Assembly (NCBI GenBank): GCA_014871385.1
Contig: CM026426.1
Location: 46,057,611-46,121,610, forward strand
Reading direction: 5' to 3'
Length of the DNA stretch: 64,000 nucleotides
DNA from: Ceratodon purpureus
Lineage: Eukaryota > Streptophyta > Bryopsida > Pseudoditrichales > Ditrichaceae
The position numbers were made by a program, and so were the translations under genes. Below are positions 43,647-53,519 of this stretch, piece after piece (the first letter of the stretch is position 1; each line of letters begins with the position of its first letter). The notes under the pieces were generated by a model. The model was given only the letters and a program-made list of their open reading frames with translations, searched no databases and had not been told where the DNA came from.

Positions 43647-44533
43647 TCAATCAAGAAGCATTATGACATTACTTCTTCGAGGTTCGTTTTCCTCGGTGGT
43701 GTCATTGTTTGGTGTGGCAACTTTCTTCTTCTTCAACTTCTTCAATCCATGACCCAAGTCCTCCACCGTTTCAGAAGGACCATCTGCTCTGGTTCTGACC
43801 TTGTCAACTTTGGATTTGTTTCTTGTGTTTAGTGGAGGAGGCTTGCTGTCCTTCTCCACATCCGAAACGCTCCTTGTCTTTACAGTTGTACGTGCTTTAC
43901 TTTGGTCTTCCTCAAATGGTGGTGGTTTGTAAACCGCTCCCTTCTAGCCGGAGGCCCTCGTTAGTTCTTCGATTTTTGCCGTCAATCTCGCCACCACTTC
44001 TCCTTAATTGCCCTCGGCCAGGGCTTCCTCGTCTTGAGAATCCAACTCGGGAAGCTCCGTGTCATTACCACCATAGCCTGGGTACTGTGATAGAAACAAA
44101 TTGGGACCACTGGAATCCTCGTAAGCATGGTGGACGTTATTCCCCGGGGTACTCAGATTTGTATCCTGAATAGCCTGCACGTGCATTACCACGCACTACA
44201 TGAACCCGTGTACTATAGAATAGAAACCGTATCATGCAATCAATAGTACTACTTTACAAGAAGGATCAGAATCTGGCTCACCTCTCCCGCAAGAGCTTCA
44301 AATGTTATCACTATAGCATCAGATTTTTCTAAACCATTAGCAACCGTATCCGCAAATAGCTCTCTGTTTGGAGTGATTACTCCCCGATCACTCTCAGCGG
44401 AAGTACACTTCTCAGATTTTTGCTTGTCGGAGGACTTGTTCTTCTCCCGAAGTTGCACATCCTCTCCACACGTTGGCGTTTCCAAATCCGCAATCCCTGA
44501 AGGCGGAACTTTAGCTCGGCTAGTCTCTCCCAA
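43647..44533 (-). pseudogene. Possible N-terminal exons of the SUVR-type gene
   Basis: Two minus-strand frames upstream of the pre-SET exon. 44,533-44,270 reads an acidic, lysine-rich stretch ending VITFEALAGE just before GTGAGC; SUVR proteins carry a similar 'LGEV' segment before the pre-SET region. 43,859-43,647 is a lysine-rich linker (GLKKLKKKKVA). Order and orientation fit the same gene, but low complexity makes the assignment uncertain. Confidence 0.4.
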
Positions 44534-44639
44534 ACTGTATGTCCGTGTACAAACTGAAGCTTGTCTGACATGAAGCTGCTGAGAAGATCCTACGTGCCGA
44601 GGAATAGAACATTAGGAACAATATAATCAGAAAGTCACA

Positions 44640-45230
44640 ATTCAATCAGCATAGTACGTGAAAGATATACCTATCCTATGTACTCCAGAGTATCTCACTG
44701 CACTTGTTACATCGATGTTACTTCGATGTACACTTCCAACTATATAGAGTACATAAATACACTTTGGAAATTCACACCAAAAGGTATATAGACATCGTTG
44801 AACAATGTATTCAAAGTGCAAGAGTCTGGAAGATACTGTCCATGTACTACCAAATACAATAAGACACTGCCCAAGTATTCAATACATGTATGTTAAGAGA
44901 CTCATGTATATACTATAGTGTACTACCTAAACATGTTAGTGCATCAACATTCACTTAATGGTCTAAGTACATGGTAGAACAATGTACTCAGAGTGCAAAA
45001 AACACTCATATAATGTGTTCATATACTCTAGAATACTACGTGATACTCCCCAAATACTCATGCCATGTATGTTGAGACACTGAATTGTACAGTGAAGTAT
45101 AAAACTGAAACCATTTTATAGTACTTCCTACGACATATATAGAGACTTCACAAATTCTAGTATTCTATGACTCTCTTATTGGACTGAGAGTTGAAGTCTC
45201 ATATTCATCGTCTAGACTATGTGTATCTTT
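44640..45230. repeat. AT-rich intergenic DNA with a 178-bp imperfect tandem repeat
   Basis: GAACAATGTATTCAAAGTGC at about 44,800 and GAACAATGTACTCAGAGTGC at about 44,978 head two units that share TACTACNNNATACNNNNAGACACTGCCCAAGTATTC-like order and ATGTATGTTRAGASACT ends. GTAC words are frequent. No gene seen. Confidence 0.55.
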
Positions 45231-45239
45231 TTATAATAC

Positions 45240-46839
45240 TAATGGTCCACACATGAAGTATAACATGAGCTTATGTAAACAAACTGAGAACAACCACAGA
45301 CAAGGTACCTACAACGACGTACATGAAATGAACCGCAGCCAAGGAACATTTTCAGACCACCAATAGGAAAAGTACGTAATCTTTCAAAATCATTGGACAA
45401 AAAAGAGGACGTAGAAACATTACCAATGACTGCGCCAAAACGCTTGGCAGCCGCTTTTCTCTCGGAGAGGTTTGCATTTCTTAACTCCTCGCAATCTAGC
45501 GCATTAGCCTTCTCTTCAAGAATGACTCGTTGTTCTCCAAAACCGAAACTCTCATACCAGTCAGGGTGGACATGTGAGCAGGTTTTATCCACACACATAC
45601 TTGTAGAACTGAACCAAGACACAGCACATCAGGGGTGATAGAGATGCCTGCAGCTACATACTACGATGTCATTGCAAGAAAAAGCAGACCCACACAATAC
45701 ATAGTTGCTGAGTTTTAAGTAATCAGGATCCCATTCCTCATCTCCAATGGGGTTGCACATGGGGTGGGGATGCAATGCCAAACCAGACCGCCCACCACGC
45801 AACTGCGTCAATTGCTTGGCCAGGAGTGATTGCTACCTGATGAGAAATGCCTCTCTTTGCACCAACTCCTGCTGGACAGCAGCTTGGCGGCCTTGATCTG
45901 CAACTATGGAGTTATACTCGCCTTCTGTCTTCCTCATCGTGGACTCGTAGAAGGCGAGGGTTTCTTTCATGTCCTTAAGCTCTGCCTTGTCTTTGCACCC
46001 CTCACATATGCTCTTAAAATCTGCACATGTTGCCTTCATGTTCTCCAGCATACAACCCAGGCCCTCCACCTTAGAGTCCATCCGCTGCTTCTCCTTTGAA
46101 GCCACCTCTACGTCCATTTTCACGGCCTGCAACTCGAAGTCGACTAATCTTCTATGGCCTGGCTCTCCCGCTTCTTCTTCTCGATCCAAGATGAGCTATG
46201 TCTCGGTACAGCCAAATCCACTCCTCTACATGGCAGCTCGCTAGGCTTGCCCTTTACCATCACCTCATCTTGCATCAAAGTTCCAAAGTCCTCTTCCTCC
46301 AAGATCTTGGCCAGTTTTCTCTTAGTGAGTGACGCCTTCATCTCCACGGCCGCCTTCAACTTCTTTTGCCAAGCACAGCGCTGGTTGTGATTTGTTGCAT
46401 GTGCAAAAGACGCCCAATCCACATCCAGACCCTTCACTATGTCAGCCACTATTCCAATGGCGAATTCCTTCCCAATTAGCTTTGTCTTGATGAGCGATGG
46501 CTTCTGATAGACGATTGGGTACAGCCTTGCAATGGCGGACTTCACTTTCAAATTCTTCACATCCCCGAACCAGAAACCCAACTTTCCCCGATGTGCACCA
46601 AAATCGTTTGTGAGGTCGTTGTGGAGAATGTCTGTTGTGTCCCGGTTTTTGTGCGGGTTGATCCCTACGCCATTCAACCCAAACCTATCCCTGAAGTCTT
46701 CCGCGGATAGGGCAGGAAGAGGTGCACCTCTACGCAAGGTCGCGATCTTCTCATCAACGTCGTCCACGCTCAGAATCTGGGTGTTTTGGTCCTCTTCATT
46801 CGATAGAGCCGGGGAGGGTTTCTTCTCCTTCTTCCCCAT
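45240..46839 (-). pseudogene. Coiled-coil and zinc-finger gene of unknown family
   Basis: The start ATG at 46,839 follows an AG acceptor-like TTTCAG and opens MGKKEKKPSPALS. The first ~230 residues include EDFRDRFGLNGVGINPH, GKLGFWFGDVKNLKVKSAIA and HNQRCAWQKKLKAAVEMKAS. After a frame change near 46,170 comes a coiled coil (VEVASKEKQRMDSKVEGL onward). After a TAG at 45,833-45,835 the frame continues to a Cys/His-rich domain: CGSAFSCNDIVVCSCRHLYH, then P-stop-C, then SMCVDKTCSHVHPDWYESFG. The TGA at 45,629-45,631 replaces what is probably Trp (H-P-W-C). The Cys/His spacing (C-x5-C-x5-C-x-C-x2-H-x2-H) suggests zinc binding, RING-like. Family not recognised. Confidence 0.55.
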
Positions 46840-46909
46840 TTCTGAAATTGTCAAGAGAGAAATAAGGTAATTTGGAAGTATAATGTACATGATTACAACC
46901 TGCAAGTAA

Positions 46910-48640
46910 CTAGAATATTTCTGAGCAAGATGTAAAACCCTTAAACAGTAACTGAAAATAGCAAATATAGTACAAAACTTACCTCTTCGATATAATTTAG
47001 GGAGATTGTCTTAGCAAACGATGAAGCCTACGCAAATCTTCTGGAGCCTTCAGAAGTCGAATTTGAGCTCCTTCTTTGGCGGCCTTCAAGGCTGCCTTCG
47101 TTTCATTACCAGCATTGACTCTGTTTGTAACTTCCTGCAGTCAGACAAATTGTAAGAGAAATATCTCCCAACATATGCACCGAATTGAGCCACGAATCAC
47201 AAGCAAGTAGAACATTGAATGACTGTCTAGACTTTAAATTATTAGAAACCACAGACAAAGACAATTCAAAGGATAATGTAGAATTAATGCACAAAGTGAT
47301 CAAAGCAAATGAACCGAAACACTCACTTGTTTGTCGCCCAACTTTTTTTCCTTCTTCACCCAGGCCTTGAAGTGTACACCATCCTATATTCAGACCCCAC
47401 AGAAAGAACAGAGTACCATTAAAACAAGCAAATTCTATCTTCCTATGAAGTGCAGCAACTCCGTTGCTTACAATGAAATAAATCCTCTAAAACCCTAATT
47501 ACAAATCATACGTCATGGTTACCATTCAACTTCAAAGTCTTAGAAACGCCCAAATCCAATACAACAAAACAAACTCCCAAGCAGCGCGCATGAATCCATC
47601 CCTCGACCAAAGAGGTAATACAATCAATGACGCTAAAAACCCAGTTCTAATAATCTAACAAGAGCACCGGTAAATGAAGACCCTAAACCAAACAGAGTCT
47701 CTAACCTGATCTTGCATTTTGAATCTCCTTCCCATTTAGGTTTTGCGCCCCGAACTTCTTCTTCTCCCCAGCGCTAAAGCTCCTCAATTCCCCAAGTCTC
47801 TTGCGCCGCAACTCCACAAGTCCGTAAGTCTCCAACGCCGCAACTCCTCAGCTCCAGAACTCCGAGGGAGCAATTCCCTCCTACAACGTCAATCCGGGAA
47901 CGACATAGGGAGAAGACACTTGCGCCAAGCCGGAGTATGGGCACCTGCGCGTATCCAGAGAGTGCACGGGAATTTTGCGAAAGAGATGAAGGGGATTCCA
48001 CCTACCCCTTACACGTGGGCCGCACATTCAAATAAAGTCATAACCCAACGCTGTCACATCCAATTTAGACAGCCAAGTTGGATGGCCGAGATTGAGCAAT
48101 TAATAGGATCGACGATCAAAGATATTTTTTAAAATCCAAAGGAAAGCGGGAATTCAATGTACGCAATATACCCAAAAATTTGCCCAAAGAGTAGTAACCG
48201 TAGGCTGCTTATACCCTGCACGTCAGTTATTTTTCAACAGGTGAAGTGGTTTTAATGATTTTTATCAAAAAGGTATGCTACTGAAATGGAAGGTGTGTCT
48301 TAGAGTTTAATGGATCAATGTCAGAGTTCTTAATGTGAGTACTAACCTCAACAACGTCAGAGTGTGCATGTGTGATGACAGTATTGTGCGTCTCAAATGA
48401 CGTGACACTGCATTTCTTATAACGGGATATTACGACTCTTATGACGCTATCTTATGTTTCTCGTGACGTGACTCTGCCTTTCTAGTGACGATCCAGTGAT
48501 GTTTCTAATGACATTGCTCCCTGTTTCATATGACGTGACTCCACGTTTCAAGTGACATGAAACTGCGTTTCACCGCGGTGGGAGGTAACATGTTTGTGTC
48601 ACAGTAAACGTATGTGAAAATGCTAATGTCACATATGATG
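46910..48640. other. Unassigned region between two gene remnants
   Basis: Contains short frames of uncertain value (47,743-48,132 plus; 47,774-48,001 minus) and, at 48,360-48,600, a patch of the degenerate motif family (GACGTGACACTGC, TTTCAAGTGACATGAAACTG). No named gene. Confidence 0.35.
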
Positions 48641-48724
48641 CACTATATTTGTATTCGGTCTCGTTTTTTTTGCTTTATTAATTTCCGTGAAGGTGGGACT
48701 CATGCGCACAGTATAAGACTAGGA

Positions 48725-49440
48725 CGACAGCCATCAGAAGCGGAAGTCGCTGCGGAGGTGAAGGCAATGACATAGAAGGAGTTGGAAGACCGCATCACTA
48801 CAAGGAAGCAGAAGTCAGAAGGTGCTCAAGATGCGAGGATGGAGAAGATAGAAGCGCTGTATGCGGCCCAAGAGTCGAGGTTGAAGAAGGTTGAGGATAC
48901 GCTCACGGAGTTACACGCCAACATGACGAGGGTGTCTACTCCACCACTTGTGGAGCCATTACTGCCCAAACAGAAGGCCACCAAGAAATCTGGGGAGAAA
49001 CCGCGGCCTAAGCAAGCCATCACTAGGCCCGAAGACATAGTCGTCGTCACTCCAGAGTCTTCGAAGGCTGGTACGGGGCCGGCGGGTCCATCTCCGGATG
49101 ACTGCACCACAACGGACGAAGCTGTAGACAAATGCCCTATGGTAACGGAGGGTCCTAAACCCGCATCCACCAAGATAGATGAGGAGTTTCATGTCTGTAT
49201 CTGCGCAACGCCGGATGAGAGGAATCATGCGGATACGGAACAGGTCGAGCACGTGGATGGAGCAAAAGATATGGCGGAGGATGGGCTCGAGGATGATGCC
49301 AATCTAGAATAGGTGACCCAAAAACAAGATGTGGAGGCAGAGGACTCTGAGGGTTCCCCAGCTATGGATTCTCCAGCTACGGATTCTCCAGCTACGGATT
49401 CTTGAGCTACGGTTCTCCAGCTAGGGTTCACAAACATAAA
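48725..49440 (+). pseudogene. Coiled-coil protein exon with in-frame stops, possibly TNP1-like
   Basis: The frame reads PSEAEVAAEVKAMT, a TAG at 48,773-48,775, then KELEDRITTRKQKSEGAQDA and a coiled coil (MEKIEALYAAQESRLKKVED). A Lys/Pro-rich linker and an acidic tail follow. A second TAG at 49,310-49,312 is followed by VTQKQDVEAEDSEGSPAM and a 15-bp repeat, with a TGA at 49,403-49,405. Coiled coils of this kind occur in the N- or mid-part of TNP1/Transposase_24 proteins, but no diagnostic domain is present. Probably a decayed transposon exon. Confidence 0.45.
49363..49432 (+). repeat. 15-bp minisatellite (CCAGCTACGGATTCT)n
   Basis: Four to five units, the last ones diverged. In the plus frame it encodes S-P-A-T-D repeats continuing the upstream coiled-coil exon; one unit has TTGAGC in place of TCCAGC, giving the TGA stop. 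Confidence 0.8.
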
Positions 49441-49545
49441 AAGGAATAAATGAAATATAAGAGAAGTTTTGAAAATAAAAAATGTAGAGATGTCATTCCA
49501 TATGAGTATTCCTGACAGTAGTGCTCATTTGTGAAAATCTTTGAA

Positions 49546-50967
49546 TCAGTGAATAAGATGAGAGAGTCCGCCTACAGTACCGAGCTTGTTCTCGCAAACT
49601 CTACCAAGGTAAGTATGGAAAACTAGACCAAGGTCTCCAATCCTTTCAAATGTACGTGGTTGCTTTTCCGCTTTGTGATATGCGATGCATATGTTGTGGC
49701 CGTTAATTCTTGCAGCAATCTTTGCGGTTGCAAACTCCTCCGATGCCATATCCAAATCTGGAATGATTTGAATATCTTGGGACTCCTTGTGTACGTATAC
49801 CACGCGAGGATCCACCCAATATCGTCTTGCAATGGTCTCTTGCATCTATTGGGCATTGGTAAAAACCCACGGCGACCTTCTAGGCTCATCTTTCTTCGTG
49901 GTCAAACCCCAATCGTAAACCCCGATGTAGATCTTCGACTCGTCCGGGGGAAAGTGAAGTAGGATGTTGTCAAGTGACAAGTTATTGTGGAGCCACCCTG
50001 ATTTGTGCAGTCCATTCATGATGTTAATGAGTGCCCAAACAAGCTCTATTTGCTTGCTTCACAAAAGGCGGAGCCGCATTCCTTGAACCACACTGTCCTC
50101 TTCATTCCTACGAAAGGTATAGTGGATGAGGAGGTTATCCCCTACGTCATCGTCTCTTCTGAGCATCTCCCGAAGCGTCCCCCCGTTCCACCTATACATG
50201 TATCCCAAGTGGTCCTTCTAATGAATGGCTGCAAAACGAATAACACCTGGATGGCAAATTCTTATCGCACGAGATTCATTGTTGTGGTCCACTCGTGCCA
50301 TATCCGGCCGAATAGCCCAAGTATGGGGCTATTTTTAAGCAAACTCTCAAGCTAGAGAGAGTTCAACAAATAACTCGATGCAAACCCTACATATGATTGG
50401 ATAACCACCTCTAGGGACATTTTGGTCCAATGGATGGACAATTGCGTTTTCAGACAAGACACCCAAAGATTGCTTCCGTAAGTTAATCTCAGTCTCTCGA
50501 CCAAGTGGCAAATCCCACTAATTAATAGATGCACGTCGATGCCTCGCAGATCCCATAGGCATCATTAGTTTCAGGAAGCAATCTGCATTAAAAAGATCAT
50601 CGTTGAAGGCCTTGTCTCCCGCCCTATGCTCCCTTCCATACTTAGCCAGAATATCACGAGCATTCCATAACGCATTGTGTGCACAAGTTTCCACAAATCG
50701 AGTGTACCCCTTCTTCTTTCTATCTTCATCCCATTCTGGTTCCATCAAAGCATCTATAATCTTCAACTCCATCTCCAGCTTGAATTTTGTGGGCCTGTCC
50801 TCTTTATACTGAACATAACAACTATCTAAGGAAGCAAGGGTGGTATGCACGTAAAATTGAACGATGAATGTGGTAATAAAATCCTTGCAACATAAAGACC
50901 GTCTATCATGGATGTTCTTCTTATCCCTGAATTGCCCCACATTCTTCTGTTTCTTGTTCTTCAGCAT
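49546..50967 (-). pseudogene. Protein-kinase-like gene of transposon type, decayed
   Basis: From 50,967 the frame begins with a Lys-rich segment, then TKFKLEMELKIIDALMEPEW and NAADCFLKL-type sequence. After the stop at 50,518 the reading continues with RGGYPIICRVCIELF, a glycine-loop-like segment. Further on it has HPGVIRFAAIH, then a TAG at 50,218-50,220, then KDHLGYMYRWNGGTLREMLR and a TGA at 50,059-50,061. The core reads GLHKSGWLHNNLSLDNILLH, the kinase catalytic-loop pattern (H-x-D-L-x-x-x-N) with Asp changed to Asn, and IYIGVYDWGLT in place of the DFG region. A TAG at 49,846-49,848 follows, then ETIARRYWVDPRVVYVH. Several stops also lie in the linker near 50,330-50,360. Clearly inactive. 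Confidence 0.65.
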
Positions 50968-50999
50968 CGTTGAAGACCTTCAAGTACTCCAATTCGCAA

Positions 51000-51900
51000 C
51001 TGAAAATGAATCCTCAATTCCCACATAACAAAATTAGAGCAATTAAATTCCAAAAGGTTTTGAGAAAAACGGTTTAAAAATTCAAAAACTCCCCCCCACC
51101 CCGCCCCCCCTCCCCCCCCCCCCCCCCCCCCCACAAATAAAGGGACCCCTTCCTTTCCGATGAGAAGGCCCAAGTGACAAAGAATGAATCCCCCACCACA
51201 AGCTAGCACTCTTACGCAATAGGGAGAAAAAGAGTAAATAATGAGGAGGGTGGCTTCCCCTTAAATACGGGAAGCTGACCTAGTGGCCGTCGGATCAACA
51301 ACCCCTGCGCAGGGCGTCCAATTCACTGCGGCTCCGCCTCAAGCCGTGGGCCATCCGATGGGACGGTCGTGCAGAGCAATGGCGATAGCATATTCCTAGA
51401 AGATTCCTCTTCTAAGCTGCTCCCTCAATCTCTGATTATCCCGTCTAAGATGAAACAAAAAATTCTCCATCTGTCGTACATAATCTTGCCTTCTTTGCTC
51501 CAATTTTGCTTCTTCCTCCTAATAGCAATCTCTAAGAACTCGACCTGGAGGGTATCCAAAAAGAAGAGGTGGTACATTGTTATTAGGATAAGAAAGGTTG
51601 CGGTTTACTCCACTGTTGAGATGAATAGTGTCATCATGATAACCACAAGGTAGAGGAAATATTCTCTTATCACCACTCATATGGCGCAATGGTGGAGATG
51701 GGATATTCGTAGGCACATGACGTGGAGGAGTGGTGTCGACCCCGTACCCTCGAGGCGGAGAAGATGATCTATAATTGTTGTGTCCAAAAAGGGAAAACGG
51801 GATAAAATTACCACCATATCCTCGATATTGAGGGGGGTTTCGTAATCATCACGTCCACGATGTGCATCTTCTTCGCGATTTGGAGTATAACGTTGACCTG
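51000..51900. other. Non-coding interval with poly-C tract
   Basis: Includes an almost pure C tract at 51,091-51,132 and GC-rich text around 51,290-51,370. Short frames (51,369-51,653 plus, 51,519-51,716 minus) have no domain. It lies between two minus-strand frames and may be introns or spacer of the same element. Confidence 0.4.
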
Positions 51901-51901
51901 T

Positions 51902-52740
51902 CTATCTCATAGGTGAGGGTGTTGGCGGAGTAGCACTCTTGGAAGGACTAGGTATTTTGTCCCAGCCATCCGTATAGGTCTCCAATTTGGTTGCATGATC
52001 AGGCCAAGTTGGTCCTCTGTACATTTCAAGAGTGTTAGCTCCCGTCCCATAATGACCGTCTCCATGGCGATAGCAACTTCCAAGCCGAGGTTCACCGAAT
52101 GATATTGGAGCTTCTTCGAGTTCTACGTGGCAATCGTAACTTCTAATGTGGCCACGATGCAAGTTGTAGTCTTCCCCATAATTACGTCCACATTCGGGGC
52201 TATTGCCATAACTTTGTCCGTAGTGTCCTTCGTTGGAACGATCTCGTGAACGATGTCCCTCGTAGGCAGAAAGTTGTCCATGTTGATGGATGTTGATACC
52301 TTCGTACTCTAGGCGATGATGACCACCTCGATTCTCCGGGTCGTCATTGTTGTGACCTCCTCGGTGGGTGCCATCATGGTCTCTTGAAGTATTTCTTTGA
52401 TGTTCTTCCTTATTCGCTGCAATTGCAAGAGTTTGTATCCCAATGTTCTGTATAGTAGGACTTGGACGGTTTGACCAATGAAATGGAGGACAATCACTTG
52501 CTCCAATCCATGCTGTGGGAACATCCATTTGGTCCCTATTCAATAACCATGTCTTCAGCCTTGCAGTTGTAGGCCAGTCAACCCTTTTGTGCAAGACTAT
52601 CTCCGCCCACACCATTGCCATAATGGAAATTAACATAATGTGTGGTTGTTTGTTTGTTATTCATGCTGCTACGGTGATCTTGCGATATCTTAAATTGAAA
52701 TGTTCACTTTTGCATTTGTCAGCCTTAATCTCACCACGGT
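51902..52740 (-). pseudogene. Unrecognised transposon-type ORF, minus-strand copy
   Basis: Frame 52,636-51,902, preceded in frame by KCKSEHFNLRYRKITVAA and a stop. The segment SIMAMVWAEIVLHKRVDW matches TMLCMVYAEFILKRKVSW at 56.8 kb on the plus strand, and the upstream CKSEHFNLRYRK corresponds to CTDEHFMHRAYE there, so the two genes are related. The rest is His/Gly/Arg-rich (GHYGQSYGNSPECGRNYG). Function not recognised. It lies upstream of the kinase-like pseudogene on the same strand, possibly as an earlier gene of the same element. Confidence 0.5.
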
Positions 52741-53029
52741 ATTCGGTATCAAAATAATAAATCAAACTTCTCCAAAACTAACGCAAAACCACGAAATGTA
52801 ACCAATACCGCTAGATGGTTACCATATGTTTCAACCACAAAATGGTTGGTTTCAAAATAACCAACAAATGGTGATCAAAACAATAGGATAGTGCCACAAT
52901 AATTTGTCGGAGAGTGGAAAAGCTTGGAAGAACGCAAGTGACGTGAAGTAAATCCAACACAACTGGCTTGAACACCCAAGTGAAGAAGAAAAGGGCTCGG
53001 CCAGCCTTATATGTTGGCCTAAATCCCCG

Positions 53030-53390
53030 TACGGCCCGGTAGATCAAGGGTGGGGGCCCACACGGCCGTTGGATCTTGGCCGTATTCGAGAATTCAATGG
53101 CCGAATCCGAACTGCCGCGGGACAGATTGTATTGGTTTGGTCGCACGGCCGCGAGTGGTCGTGGTGCTGCAACCGCAACCCCCAGGGCGCGACGCTTGAC
53201 CTCCATCCTTTGGTTGCGGCCCCCGACCGCGCCGACGGCCGCGGCCGTCCGCAAGGAGGCGGGGGGGGGGGGGGGCTCAGCCGCGGCTGTTGGATCTCTT
53301 CAGCCGTGGAGATCCAACGGCCATGGCCCACTATGCGGTTTGTGCACGCGGTCGGCCGCGCGGAGGGGGGACTCCAAGGGACTCCCCACT
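53030..53390. other. GC-rich block with CGGCCG words and poly-G
   Basis: Very GC-rich, with many CGGCCG/GGCCG words and an uninterrupted G run at about 53,262-53,276. Frames are open on both strands because of composition, not selection. A matching block lies at 55,900-56,240. Confidence 0.6.
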
Positions 53391-53480
53391 CCCCTTGAAT
53401 TTTCTCTCCTCCCCTTGAATTTTCTCTCCTCCCCTTGAATTTTCTCTCCTCCCCTTGAATTTTCTCTCCTCCCCTTCCCT
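53388..53480. repeat. 20-bp minisatellite (CCCCTTGAATTTTCTCTCCT)n
   Basis: Four near-identical 20-bp units in tandem plus a partial fifth, giving K-F-K-G-R-R-E repeats in one minus frame. It lies at the junction between the GC-rich block and the AT-rich core. Confidence 0.9.
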
Positions 53481-53519
53481 CCTCTCCCCCTTCAACCTTG
53501 ACAAAAAACAATCCATTTC

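Noticed and set aside
21060..50220. A variant genetic code with TAG read as glutamine
   Set aside because: TGA and TAA also interrupt the same kinds of genes, frameshifts accompany them, and the intact hAT and TNP1 genes read through without TAG. Pseudogene decay explains the data better.
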